A DNA stretch of 64,000 bases from Diphasiastrum complanatum (taxonomy: Eukaryota > Streptophyta > Lycopodiopsida > Lycopodiales > Lycopodiaceae), in contig CM055105.1 of NCBI GenBank assembly GCA_029204225.1, forward strand, positions 12,184,404-12,248,403, written 5' to 3'. Positions 49,870 through 60,107 of the stretch are shown here, piece by piece. Each line of letters starts with the position of its first letter. The stretch's first letter is position 1. The notes below the pieces were generated by a model. That model had not been told where the DNA came from. It saw only the letters and a program-made list of their open reading frames with translations, and did no database searches. Position numbers and translations under genes: made by a program.

Positions 49870-50665
49870 CCAACAAAAATCGCCCACTTGCACAAAACCT
49901 GAACATAACATAAACTTTCTGAATATCCCTTGTGCGAGTTTCTGTAAGGCCAAAAATTGGACCAATCAGAGGTTTTGGCCTGTTCTTTGATAACGATCAC
50001 ACACCAAATCACCTCAGATAAACTCGCCCATTATCAGGATACAGATTTCACAGTGTCAAATCCATCAGTACCATGTGCGAGTTCTTTGGAGCTCATCCTT
50101 GTCAAAAAACATCACCCCAAAAAATTTTAAAAAAATATTCAAAACCAAACTCATCCACTGTCATTATGGCTAAAAACCTAGTTGCTCGAGTTCCTAATGA
50201 CCTGTGCAAATTCCTTCCAGTAAGAAAAGTTTGAATTTTGAACAGCCAATGCTATTTTTGCCACTTTTGGTCAAACCAACCTCGCACACATGCTGAAGAC
50301 CATAACTGAAATTCGTCCATGCTATTTCTAGATTCCTCAGCAAAAGTACAACTCATCCATACCTTGTGCAAGTTTTTGCTGATAGGAAAAACTCATTCTG
50401 TGTGACATTGAGTGATTCTTTCCATAAATAAAACTCGCACATCTATTTGTACTTCTTTTCAAAACTCGGACATAGCTTGAAGAACTCGCCCATAGTGAAA
50501 AACATCTGTCAGAGGGATGAAATCAAAAAAAAATTGAAATTTTTTCTTGCCTGATCCACAAGGACCTTGATATTTTATTAAAATATTGAGGTTCAGAATT
50601 CGCACACTACACCCTTGACGGAGTCAACTATTTTATGAGACATTAGAAGTCTGTGCGAGTTTTGG
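49870..50665 (+). repeat. Leader with dispersed AACTCGCACA/GTGCGAGTT motifs
   Basis: It lies between the primer site and gag. About twelve copies of AACTCGCACA, AACTCGCCCA or GTGCGAGTT, some decayed, occur in both orientations (near 49,880, 49,932, 50,021, 50,074, 50,283, 50,351, 50,431, 50,461, 50,482, 50,600, 50,654). No coding frame. Same position and related core as in element A (1,548-2,350). Confidence 0.65.
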
Positions 50666-50836
50666 TTCATTCTATGAACCAAGAAATTCCAGAGAAGTGC
50701 CAGTTTTACCCTATATAGTTGTTCACCACCGTCTGTGTGTGTCTGTTATGATATTAGTCTCTGCCATTGCATTCTTGTCTTATTACTGAAATTCTACAGT
50801 AATATCACCTTGGCGAGATGACTGATTATTGTCGAC

Positions 50837-51093
50837 ATGAGTAAGGACCCTGAAGGTCCCCCTGCTCCACGAATCGAACGACGAATCCCTAGGATCAATG
50901 CCCCGAAATATGATGGAGGATCCGACCCAATCAGAGTCCTCCAAGATTTTGAAAATGCCTATAGATTCTATGGTGATAGAACGAAAAATTACGTTTTTTT
51001 CCGATGACATTACTTGGGGATTCTAAGGAATGGTATCTTAATCTCGAAGAATTTGATATAGTTTCTCGGGAAACCCTTACTACCGCCCTAACC
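50837..51093 (+). pseudogene. Giant Gypsy element, gag N-terminal part
   Basis: ATG 50,837 opens MSKDPEGPPAPRIERR, then the gag signature APKYDGGSDPIRVLQDFENA. A frameshift at the T run near 51,000 leads to GDSKEWYLNLEEF. Coding stops at 51,093, exactly where the nested LTR begins, and resumes at 56,253. Element A gag (865-1,270) is its relative. Confidence 0.75.
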
Positions 51094-52500
51094 TGTAAAA
51101 TTGTATAGACCAAATTGACCAAGAAATAAAGGCTATCCAGTCTTCCATTCATTTTGTATGAAACGTATTTTGAATGTTAGAGCTTATTACTCTAACTGAT
51201 GAATTATGAGTGCAGGTATCATTACCCGAAGACAAGAAATAAAACTGTAGAGCAATGCTAACAATTTGATATGCAGGTTCTAGAAATAGAATCTAATGAT
51301 GAACCATTTTATGGTATGACTCCTAACCTTTTCTTAAGGGTATGTGCAGATATTACGAAGAGTACCTGAAGAATGAATCTAAAGAAGCTTCTTAAAGCTT
51401 AAAGACGGTACCTGAAGAAGGCTCAATCGAGTCTATAAAGAAGGCTCACTCGAGTCTATAAAGACTGGGAGAAGAAACCAAAGGACTGATCACCCTTTGT
51501 GTCACACTCCACTATGATTGCGGATGGGCATAGGAATTGATGAAAATTATGCAAGGTAAGATGGACATATACAAAACCTTTCCTATGTTGTGAAAAACAC
51601 TTGGATGAATCCCAATGTTGTAAACAAATAAATATTCAACTTGAAAGTGGCTAACATTAAATGTTAAGCTACCTATCTTCCATCCTTATCCATATGTAAC
51701 TTACCTACTTTTTCACATGGCTTGAAAGCCATAGGACACCTAGGAAAATGTGCCCTCCTACTCCTCCCCTTTTGCTCTAACTAATGGATAAACACTCTCT
51801 CACACCCATACACCTCACCCTCTCACTTTACTTATCCTAGAGTCTCCCTTACACCTCTCACACTCATTTTGGACACCTCAGCCACTCCCTAAAACCTACA
51901 TATTCCCTATAAAAGGACTAACTCGCTCCTCCCCATCTCCCATTCATTTTTGCTTTGCCTCTTGCTTTTGCTTCTATGTGTGTAGGTGCTTGGAAGAAAG
52001 CTTGGAGCTATGGCTTGAGGAGGATCTGTCGAGCTTGGATTGGAATCATTTTTGGAACCACTTACACACACACTCACTTTCTCCTACCTCTTTCATCTCT
52101 CTCTCTCTCTCCCTCCCTTTTCTCTAAAACTCTCACACCATCTATAAGACTGATGGCCATACATGTCACACCACCCATGACTTGATGGTCATGCATGTCA
52201 TCACATCCATATTTTGATGGCTTTGCATGTCACACCACCCATGACTTGATGGCTTTGCATGTCACATCATCCATAGCTTAATGGTGATGCATGTTTGATT
52301 TGGGAGTTGCATGTCTGATTGGAATTTGCATGTCTGATTTGAGAGCTTGCATGTCTGATTTGGGAACTTGCATGTATGATTTGAAGCTTGCATATCAGAT
52401 TGGATTCATGCATGTCATGCCTCCTGATGTCAAATGCCTATGCATGCTCAGTTATTGATCATTAAATCTTTGCATGTCATTAGAAACCACTTTTCTTGGT
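51094..52500 (+). mobile_element. Nested element, 5' LTR (3' end deleted)
   Basis: Aligned by eye to 54,437-55,917 with roughly 95% identity over the first 185 bp. It has a TATA box TATAAAAG at 51,908-51,915. From about 52,140 it carries a tandem array of short units around TTGATGG...GCATGTCACACCACCC. It breaks off at CTTTTCTTGGT (52,500). The last 330 bp of the LTR, the primer site, gag and early pol are missing. Confidence 0.8.
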
Positions 52501-52509
52501 CCATACCCA

Positions 52510-53450
52510 ATAGACCTCCCTATAGGGCAAGCCATTCTCAACAAGAATAAATTTCTAAGCAAATTAATGATTTGTTAGAGAAAGGCCTTATAAAACCCAG
52601 TAACTCCCCCTATTGCTCTCATGTACTTTTAGTACAAAAGAAAGATGGGAGTTTTAGGATGTGTGTCGACTATCGAGCTTTAAACAAGATTACATTTAAG
52701 AATCGTTTTGCTATTCCAAGAATAGATGACATTATGGATAGGATAAATGGATCTTGTATCTTTAGTAGAATTGATTTGACAAGTGAACACCACTAGATCA
52801 GAGTAGCACCCAAAGATGTCCATAAAACTGCTTTCAAGACTAACTTTGGCCTTTATGAATTTTTAGTGGTTCCATTTGGTTTCACTAATGCTCCCGCAAC
52901 ATTCAATAGAATGATGGAACGAATCTTTCGACCTCATTGACGATTTGTAGGAACAGTCTTTGATGATATCTTAGTCTTCAGTGCAAACGAAGAAGAATAT
53001 AAAAGACATCTAGATATTGTCTTTAGGACTCTACAAGAAAACTCACTTCTCATAAAAGGCAAGAAAAGCGAATTCTTTCTAGAAAATATACACTTTCTAG
53101 GACATATGATTTCTAAGGAAGGAATCCAAATGGACCCTTCAAATATTAAAGCCATACAAGACTGGCCTAAACCAAGAAATATTTATGAAGTTCGGTCTTT
53201 CCTAGGCTTATGTTCCTATTATAGAAAGTTTATTCGCCATTTTGCTCATATAGCCTCACCACTACATGAACTCACTAAGAAGAGGGTAAAATTTCATTGG
53301 TATAAGAAAGAGCAGAATGCCTTTCATACTTTGAAGCATGCACTTACCAGTGGACCTATTCTTATCATTCCCGACCTTCATAAGCCTTTCTTTGTGGAAG
53401 TGGAGGCAAGTTTAGCCTGTATTGGGAGTCTTAAACCAAGAAGGTCATGA
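52510..53450 (+). pseudogene. Nested element, Gypsy reverse transcriptase and RNase H start
   Basis: LLEKGLIKPSNSPYCSHVLL and FRMCVDYRALNKITFKN (reverse transcriptase N-terminal part) lead to FSRIDLTSEHH, a stop at 52,794, then [20 protein letters not shown], a stop near 52,938, then the active-site region TVFDDILVFS. The connection FLGHMISKEGI and VRSFLGLCSYYRKFIRHFAH follow, and the start of RNase H, where the usual catalytic Asp position reads FVEVEAS. Coding then jumps to an integrase end, so most of RNase H and integrase is deleted. Confidence 0.85.
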
Positions 53451-53814
53451 AGGAGAACTAGTTCTCCTAAAATTTGAAAAGAAAAGGCTCAAGAAAAAGA
53501 AGGGCAGCATGAAACTCTGCCCAAAACTAGCCCAAAAGTATTATGGACCTTTTAAAGTCAAGAAAGTAATCAATGAGATTACATGTGAGCTTGACTTGCC
53601 TATTACTTGGAAAATCCATAACAAATTCCATGGAAGCTTGCTAAAGAAATTCGATGGTCCAGAACCAGAAGGATTTACAGATTCCGAACTTCTAGAAGTT
53701 CAAGGAACCGAAGAAATCCTTCAACCTGAGCAGATCTTGTTACAGTGGCGCCGGGAGCGGCTGGGGTGCTGCTGGCGCCGGGGACAATGTTGGCGCCGCC
53801 GGCGCCGGAAGTAA
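53451..53814 (+). pseudogene. Nested element, integrase C-terminal part
   Basis: A Lys-rich run is followed by the GPY/F-type motif (CPKLAQKYYGPFKVKKVINE) and HNKFHGSLLKKFDGPEP, then EEILQPEQILLQWRRER, which resembles the start of a chromodomain. The last 65 bp turn GC-rich and encode an Arg/Cys/Trp run that is probably not native. Confidence 0.7.
53746..53811. repeat. GC-rich patch with four GGCGCC sites
   Basis: GGCGCC occurs four times in about 65 bp (for example TGTTGGCGCCGCCGGCGCCG), in AT-rich surroundings. It resembles the tRNA-Asp primer-site core, but the surrounding context does not match one. Confidence 0.6.
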
Positions 53815-54427
53815 AGCTTGTAGGCGTAACTTTACGACATCCACCCGACCTTTATAAAATCTGATGTCCTCATCAGATGTCAGGTTAAAGTGAAGGTGTC
53901 TCCCAAAAATTAACTATACATTTGAGCTACTTGGCACAGTACTCAATTTACTGGCCACTTTTTATTAACATTGAAGCTGGCACGCCACAAGTCGGAGGCT
54001 CAGCTCTTTGTATTGAAAAATTACTTAACTTTGAAAATATCACTTTGTCTGGGAAACGCGTAGATTTTATATTGCTTTCGTAAAACCCAAGAACCTTATT
54101 GACTGGTGACAAAGGCCTTTCTGTGAGATAGTCCTGCCGAAGGACCTTTGCCTGGCCGTGCCCATACAGATCGATCACAGGATCGGCCCACAGAGAACAC
54201 CCCTCCAACTATCTGTGCTTTCACCATTAAGCAGCACATTGCCTCGGTCACGCCCCACCACTTTTTGCTCGATAGCCCTTGAGAATAACTTCTACATTAT
54301 ACCTCCTCAAATTTAAGAACTATCCTACTACGGATGCAAGATGGATGGAAGAAGAATTCTTCCAAGAGTATCCAGAAATTTTGAATTTTTATTTGAGAAA
54401 TGTCCGTTGAGGACAACGCTTAATGTG
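53815..54427 (+). other. Nested element, spacer before the 3' LTR
   Basis: No domain is recognised on the plus strand. A minus-strand frame (53,948-54,208) of 86 codons has no known motif. Confidence 0.4.
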
Positions 54428-54436
54428 TCGGAGGGG
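54428..54436 (+). other. Polypurine tract of the nested element
   Basis: TCGGAGGGG sits immediately before the 3' LTR start at 54,437, as expected for the plus-strand primer. Confidence 0.7.
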
Positions 54437-56247
54437 TATAAAATTGTATAGACCAAATTGACCAAGAAATAAAGGCTATCCAGTCTTCCATTCTTTTTGT
54501 ATGAAACATTTTTTGAATATTAGAGCTTATTACTCTAACTGATGAATTATGAGTGCAGGCATCATTACCTGAAGACAAGAAATGAAACTGTAGAGCAATG
54601 CTAATAGTTTGATATGCAGGTCCTAGAGATAGAATCTGATGATGAACCATTTTAGGGTATGACTCCCAACCTTTTCTTAAGGGTATGTGCAGGTACTAAG
54701 AAGAGAACCTGAAGAATGAATCTAAAGAAGCTTCTTAAAGCTTCAAGACGGTACTTGAAGAAGGCTCAATCGAGTCTATAAAGAAGGCTCACTCGAGTCT
54801 ATAAAGACTGGGAGAAGAAACCAAAGGACTGATCACCCTTTGTGTCACACTCCACTGTGATTGGGGATGGGCAACCCCTAGAAAAAAGGGCCTAGGAATT
54901 GATGAAAAATTATGCAAGGTAAGATGGACATATACAATGTCTTTCCCATGTCATGAAAAACACTTGGGTGAATCCCAATGTTGGAAACAAAGAAATATTC
55001 AACTTGAAAGTGGCTAACATTACATGTTAAGCTACCTACCTTCCATCCTTATCCATATGTAACTTACCTACTTTTCCACATGGCTTGAAAGCCATAGGAC
55101 ACGTAGGAAAATGTGCCCTCCTACTCCTCCCCTTTGCCCTCCTACTCCTCCCCTTTTGCTCTAACTAATGGATAAACACTATCTCACACCCATACACCTC
55201 AGCCTCTCACTTTACTTATCCTAGAGTCTCCCTTACACCTCTCACACTCATTTTGGACTCCTCAGCCACTCCCTAAATGCTACACAATCCCTATAAAAGG
55301 ACTAACTCGCCCCTGTCCCTCATTATTCATCTCCCATTCATTTTTGCTTTGCCTCTTATTTTTGCTTCTATGTGTGTAGGTGCTTGGAAGAAAGCTTGGA
55401 GCTATGGCTTGAGGAGGATCTGTCAAGCTTGGATTGGAATCATTTTTGGAACCAGTTACACACACACTCACTTTCTCCTACCTCTTTCATCTCTCTCTCT
55501 CTCCCTCCCTTTTCTCTAAAACTTTCACACCATCCATAAGACTGATGGCCATGCATGTCACACCACCCATGACTTGATGGTCATGCATGTCATCACATCC
55601 ATAATTTGATGGCTTTGCATGTCACACCACCCATGACTTGATGGCTTTGCATGTCACATCATCCATAGCTTAATGGTGATGCATGTTTGATCTAGGAGTT
55701 GCATGTCTGATTTGGGAACTTGCATGTATGATTTGAAGCTTGTGTGTCGAAATTGCATGTCATACCATCCCTAGCCTAATGACTTTGCATGTTGGAATCG
55801 AAGCTTGCATGTCAGATTGGATTCATGCATGTCATGCCTCCTAATGTCATATGCCTATGCATGCTCATTTCTTGATCAGTAAGTCTTTGCATGTCATTAG
55901 AAACCACTTTTCTTGGTATAAGATTCTTTAAGATCCAAAATTTGTAAACTTCTGGTTGATGTAAAGATCTAAGAATCCATCTTCCCAAAACCACTATATA
56001 TGTAATTGGCCTTGGGCCAATTGATCTTGCATAATTTAAAAGAAAATCCTTCGGGGGAGGGGGGTGCCCCCATCTTGACCCCTCATCAAGTCTCTTGAAT
56101 GAATGATTTTGTGATTGAATGTTAAATTTCTCACTTAGTTTTGAAGTTCTTTTTCAAGTTCTATTCAACAGTGTTTTGTTGATTTGTTTAAGTCACAACT
56201 TCTAAAGTTAGGACTTTAGAATTAGTAGACTTCACTTCAAGTTCACA
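54437..56247 (+). mobile_element. Nested element, 3' LTR (about 1.8 kb, complete)
   Basis: It starts TATAAAATTG, where the 5' copy has TGTAAAATTG (terminal G to A), and ends TTCACA. The TATA box TATAAAAG is at 55,292-55,299. It holds the same GCATGTC tandem array (about 55,540-55,900) and a 22-bp duplication near 55,126. The last 330 bp (55,918-56,247) are present only here. Two 14-codon-scale Ser/Leu-rich frames are not genes. Confidence 0.8.
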
Positions 56248-56252
56248 TGACC

Positions 56253-57215
56253 AAACAATTCAAACCTTCCAAATTAAACCAAAGCCCTTTCATTCAACTA
56301 TCTCATATCAAGATGAGAAGGGATAAATCTGTACGCACCTACATTGAGCACTTTAATCGCCTCAAAGTTGAATGCGTTGATGAGAAAATAACAGAAAAAA
56401 TGGCTATCAAACTCTTTCTGGTAGGTTTACCTAAATCTATCCAACGAGAACTTAAACCAGCTGACTCTTATGACCAGCTAAAAGACATAATGGATGATGC
56501 CATTAGAGTGGAAGATGAAGGATCCAATGATGGTTATGACCATCGCGATCGCAAGGGAAAAGCTCTCGTTAAAAATGATTCACACTTGGAGCCCACGTCT
56601 AGTTCTAATTCCACTAAATTATTACAACATATGGATACCTGGCAAAAAACTCAACAAGCCCAAATGAATAAGCTTACAACTGAATTCCAAAAGGTGCCTA
56701 AAAATATGGCTGACCATCCATAGTGCCAACACATGTGAAAACATATATCCCACAAAATGCAAGACCAATGTATAGGCAATACCGACCTCCTGGTCCACCA
56801 TCTTATAATCCGCAATAGACCTATCAACGACCAGGACAATTCTAGCCACAACCTCCAGGCCCACAGCAGTATCCACGTAGACATCCTTATGTCGTAAATC
56901 AACCTCAACCACAAGCACATGTCCACTATGTTGATCCAGCTATGTATTACGTTGAAGAAACTCCAGATGCCAATTACCAATTGGACCCGACATACCAATA
57001 TGATGCCAACACTGTCACTTATGATCCAAACCAGCCATACTATGCCACTCCACAAGTAAGTTATGTGGCACAACCCATGCCTGCCTTGAGGGGTTGCTTT
57101 GTTTGTGCTGGTTGACACCCTAGCATCCATTGTCCTAACAAGCTCAAATTCCCACCCCTATGCGATAACTGTGGAATTGAACACCATACAAAGATTGCCC
57201 AAATTGACCTAAATC
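56253..57215 (+). pseudogene. Giant Gypsy element, gag C-terminal part with zinc knuckles
   Basis: It continues gag after the nested insert: FIQLSHIKMRRDKSVRTYIE, then IQRELKPADSYDQLKDIMDD, then AIRVEDEGSNDG (parallel to element A), then a Gln-rich helix. The open frame to 56,723 is 158 codons. A Tyr/Gln/Pro-rich linker follows. Two knuckle-like motifs near 57,095-57,190 read CFVCAG-stop-HPSIHC and CDNCGIEHHTKIA. Stops are present. Confidence 0.8.
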
Positions 57216-57339
57216 TTCTATTCTAGTTCGTTCAGTTCAAGTTGAGACCTTACCAGTTATGGCCATGACTAGAGCTCAGAGAGCAGCTAGCTAAAAAATA
57301 GATAGATGACCTGATGATCTAGCTACCATACCCAGTGAG

Positions 57340-58206
57340 AACTCCACTTCATTAGTTTATCCTAATTCTATCAAGCAAATCAGACTTCGAGATGAATTCC
57401 ATAAGCAACTACGAGATGTTGATGATGTGACGCACCTTACTCCACAACCTATATGAACCAATCCGGAAGATACCGCGATAGAAGGCGCTGAAGTATGGGG
57501 TGACTTACTCCAGGCCAATGTCACTTTGCCCTTCCATGTGTTGTGGAAATACACTGAGAAGTGGAGGCAAGAGTTAGGTACCATGTACAAGACCCAAGAG
57601 TTAGCTCCCGACCTTCCTGAAGTCACCTTACACCTTACAAACCCATTCAGCGAGCAAGGGAACATTAAACTTTCAACCACCTATGCAAACTCACGAGTAG
57701 TATCTGCTATACTAAATGGGGGATCGGGAGTCAATATCATATCCACGTCCTTAATGAAAGAATGGGGACTACAAGACCACTTGAATAGGCCTAATTGTCA
57801 GCTCCGAATGGCCGATCAAAGTATTGTTTGACCACAAGGTGTCATACCAAGCGTATTGGTCAAAATCACCGGGTTGAAATTTACACTGGATCTGGTTGTT
57901 CTGGACATTGCTAACAATAATGCCTACTCTTATGAGCTCTTGCTTGGTCGCCCTTGGCTTTCTAATGCCCGTGTAGTACATGACTGGAATAAAGACCGAG
58001 TAACGGTTAGCAATCAAGACCAGTCAGTGACTATCAATTATGTAGGAAAGATCAAGTCTGCATGCGTGACAGATGATGGATCTTCCACTACTGAATCCCT
58101 ATTGAAACCATACCATAACACTCAAGAAATGGGGCACTACACACAGCCTATTGACATCATCAACTGGAGCCATACTTTAGCAACGATTGATTGTGTTAAC
58201 GCATAA
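57340..58206 (+). pseudogene. Giant Gypsy element, aspartic protease region
   Basis: The frame at 57,526-57,831 holds the retropepsin site SAILNGGSGVNIIS. The catalytic Asp of the usual (I/L)DGG(A/S) is replaced by Asn. Downstream, ELLLGRPWLSNARVVHDWNK (about 57,935-57,995) is the flap/C-terminal region typical of Gypsy protease. A stop at 57,829 and the Asn indicate loss of function. Confidence 0.75.
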
Positions 58207-59215
58207 TATTGTGTCTTAAATACTAGTAGTTCAGATCACAAAGAGGGGCCGGGTGAATTATCAATCACTTTGGACACTCTCATCTTTAACATCCGATTCA
58301 TTGAGATTCTCCCGCACAATGATGAGTTGTTAAACATTGCTTGGCTACCGACTAATGAATCAGTTTCGTACATAGACGAAGAAAGTGTCTTACAATACCA
58401 TGCGCCCCATGACCTAGAAGAAAATTTTGACATGGTTATTTTATAATACATGGGAGCACTCCCACAACGTCTTATCCTAGAATCTCCTAAGCCATTATCG
58501 CCATAAGCAACCATAGGCAGGGTCAATACTGAGACTATTAAGTCTTACCGTGTCAAGAAAACTACCTTAGAGTGGGATATCCATGAATCAGAGTCACTTT
58601 TCGAGCTAGATGAGTTCCTTCTGCTTGAAGTACCTGATCCTAAGCCCCATCTGCGAAAAATCCAACCCTCATTTTTTGTTGATGCTCTGAAACGAAATAG
58701 AAAATGAAGTGTCCCATATTGATGGAACCACCCAAGGATTGGATGCAGATGCGTGATGCTGCACCTTCAGGGCAAGCATCCCCACCATCAGCTACCAAAC
58801 CTTCCACTTCCAAGTCCACAAGGAAAATCAAGCCTAAAGTGCCTTATGCACTAGAAGGGCCCGACATGCCACAATACTTCAAGGACATTACTATTCAGGT
58901 TCCCCAAGCCAAAACATGAACCACAGGGATGATTCTTTTAATGGACTAGCCCGAACGATCATGTTGAATTTGAAGGATCCAGAGGAAGAAGATCAGGACA
59001 AAATTGTCCATATTGGAGCTCACCTTAATTGAGAGCAGTGTACAGACTTAGAGAAACTACTTCGACGGTATCGTCATGCTTTTGCATGGTCATACAAAGA
59101 CATGAAAGGAGTGAGTCCCACGGTTGTCGTACATCCCATACCTCTAACACCTGATTCTACCCCAATAGCTAGTCGGATCCAGATAGGATCAAGAAGGAAG
59201 TAGATCATCAGATTG
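58207..59215 (+). pseudogene. Giant Gypsy element, linker and start of reverse transcriptase
   Basis: A decayed linker leads to RRYRHAFAWSYKDMKGVSPT and VVHPIPLTPDSTPIASRIQ (about 59,065-59,185), the classic segment just before Gypsy reverse transcriptase. Homology ends near 59,215. Polymerase, RNase H and integrase are all missing, so a large deletion lies here. Confidence 0.7.
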
Positions 59216-60107
59216 ACTGATGGATCTGTTACCAAGTATCCATTAGAACATCCAGAGAACTACCAACAGTCAGATCAAGTTTGGATGAAGCTGATTACCA
59301 AAAGTTAAAAACCAGAAAATCTCAAGATCTCGTCCAAAAAAACACTCTGAAAGAGCACTTTTTTTATGATTTTTTGAGATCCCCTGGGAGATAGCTCTTG
59401 AAACTTGGACAGTCACCAAATCTGACCCAGATGCATCCATGAAAATCTCTACAAGAGTTCTTGATGAATGAATCACCATTTTTTAGTGTGTGCAAGGGTT
59501 CCCAGAAGCTAAATTTTCAGAACCCTCACAGAGCATCAAGATCATCTTACCAACCCTCGCAAGGTGCCTAGATGGAATCAGAGCAGTGAAATTAGCCTGG
59601 CTACATGGTCTGATCTTGAAAATCCAATCACAGGAACAAGTTGTGCGAGAGATCACTTCTTGTGAGAGTTGAACCCTCGCAGACAACCTGAACCCTCGCA
59701 GAACCTTCGCATAGCAGTCAAATCACCTTCTGAACTCTCGCAGACTTCCCTGAGGTCTTAGAATTTTGTGAGGAAGGTGCCTGCCAAATTTTGGGTGGAA
59801 CTGAACAAGGAAAGGTGGATTTCACCTAATACGCACTCTAAATTCCGCTATATAAGGGCTGAATTCGAGTCATTTGTTACTTTTGCTAGCGAAGCTCTGC
59901 CGAAATTTACACTGAAATTACCAAGTTCTCCGTTTGCGACCAAACTTCCTACCAGCTATCATCTGCTCATATTGAACATCGATCTCTGCTCTAAACTACA
60001 ATACTTGTCATCCAACACTCGTACTTCACAATTTTTGTCGTTTCCACACCTTTTTACCTTTCCCACCATTTTTCCTATTTTTGCGACCTTTAATCATCAC
60101 TACTAAC
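59216..60107 (+). other. Non-coding block before the extra ORF, with CTCGCA motifs and a TATA-like site
   Basis: No coding signal. From 59,450 to 59,745 there are about nine copies of AACCCTCGCA, AACTCTCGCA or TGCGAGAG, as in the leaders of both Asp-type Gypsy elements here. TATATAAGG is at 59,849-59,857, and a pyrimidine-rich run (60,025-60,085) precedes the ATG at 60,108. It could be an internal leader and promoter for the extra ORF, or the 5' leader of a different element truncated at 59,216. Confidence 0.45.
59450..59745 (+). repeat. Dispersed CTCGCA motifs upstream of the extra ORF
   Basis: Copies, some decayed, lie near 59,454, 59,490, 59,520, 59,551, 59,643, 59,660, 59,674, 59,690 and 59,732. 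They are closer in form (AACCCTCGCAG) to element A's leader than to the giant element's own leader (AACTCGCACA). Confidence 0.65.

Larger units (their letters stand above)
51089..56252 (+). mobile_element. Nested LTR-retrotransposon inside gag
   Basis: It starts TGTAAAATTG at 51,094 and ends ...TTCACA at 56,247. The flanking bases TAACC (51,089-51,093) and TGACC (56,248-56,252) are an imperfect 5-bp target duplication. Removing the insert with one duplication copy leaves the host gag frame continuous across the site. Internal content: partial 5' LTR, truncated pol, integrase end, GC-rich patch, polypurine tract, full 3' LTR. It lacks its own primer site, gag and most of pol, so it is defective. 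Confidence 0.8.

Noticed and set aside
56622-57130. Minus-strand frames of 98 and 159 codons
   Set aside because: They lie antisense to the gag linker and zinc-knuckle region, whose Gln/Tyr/Pro-rich sense coding leaves the opposite strand open. No motif.
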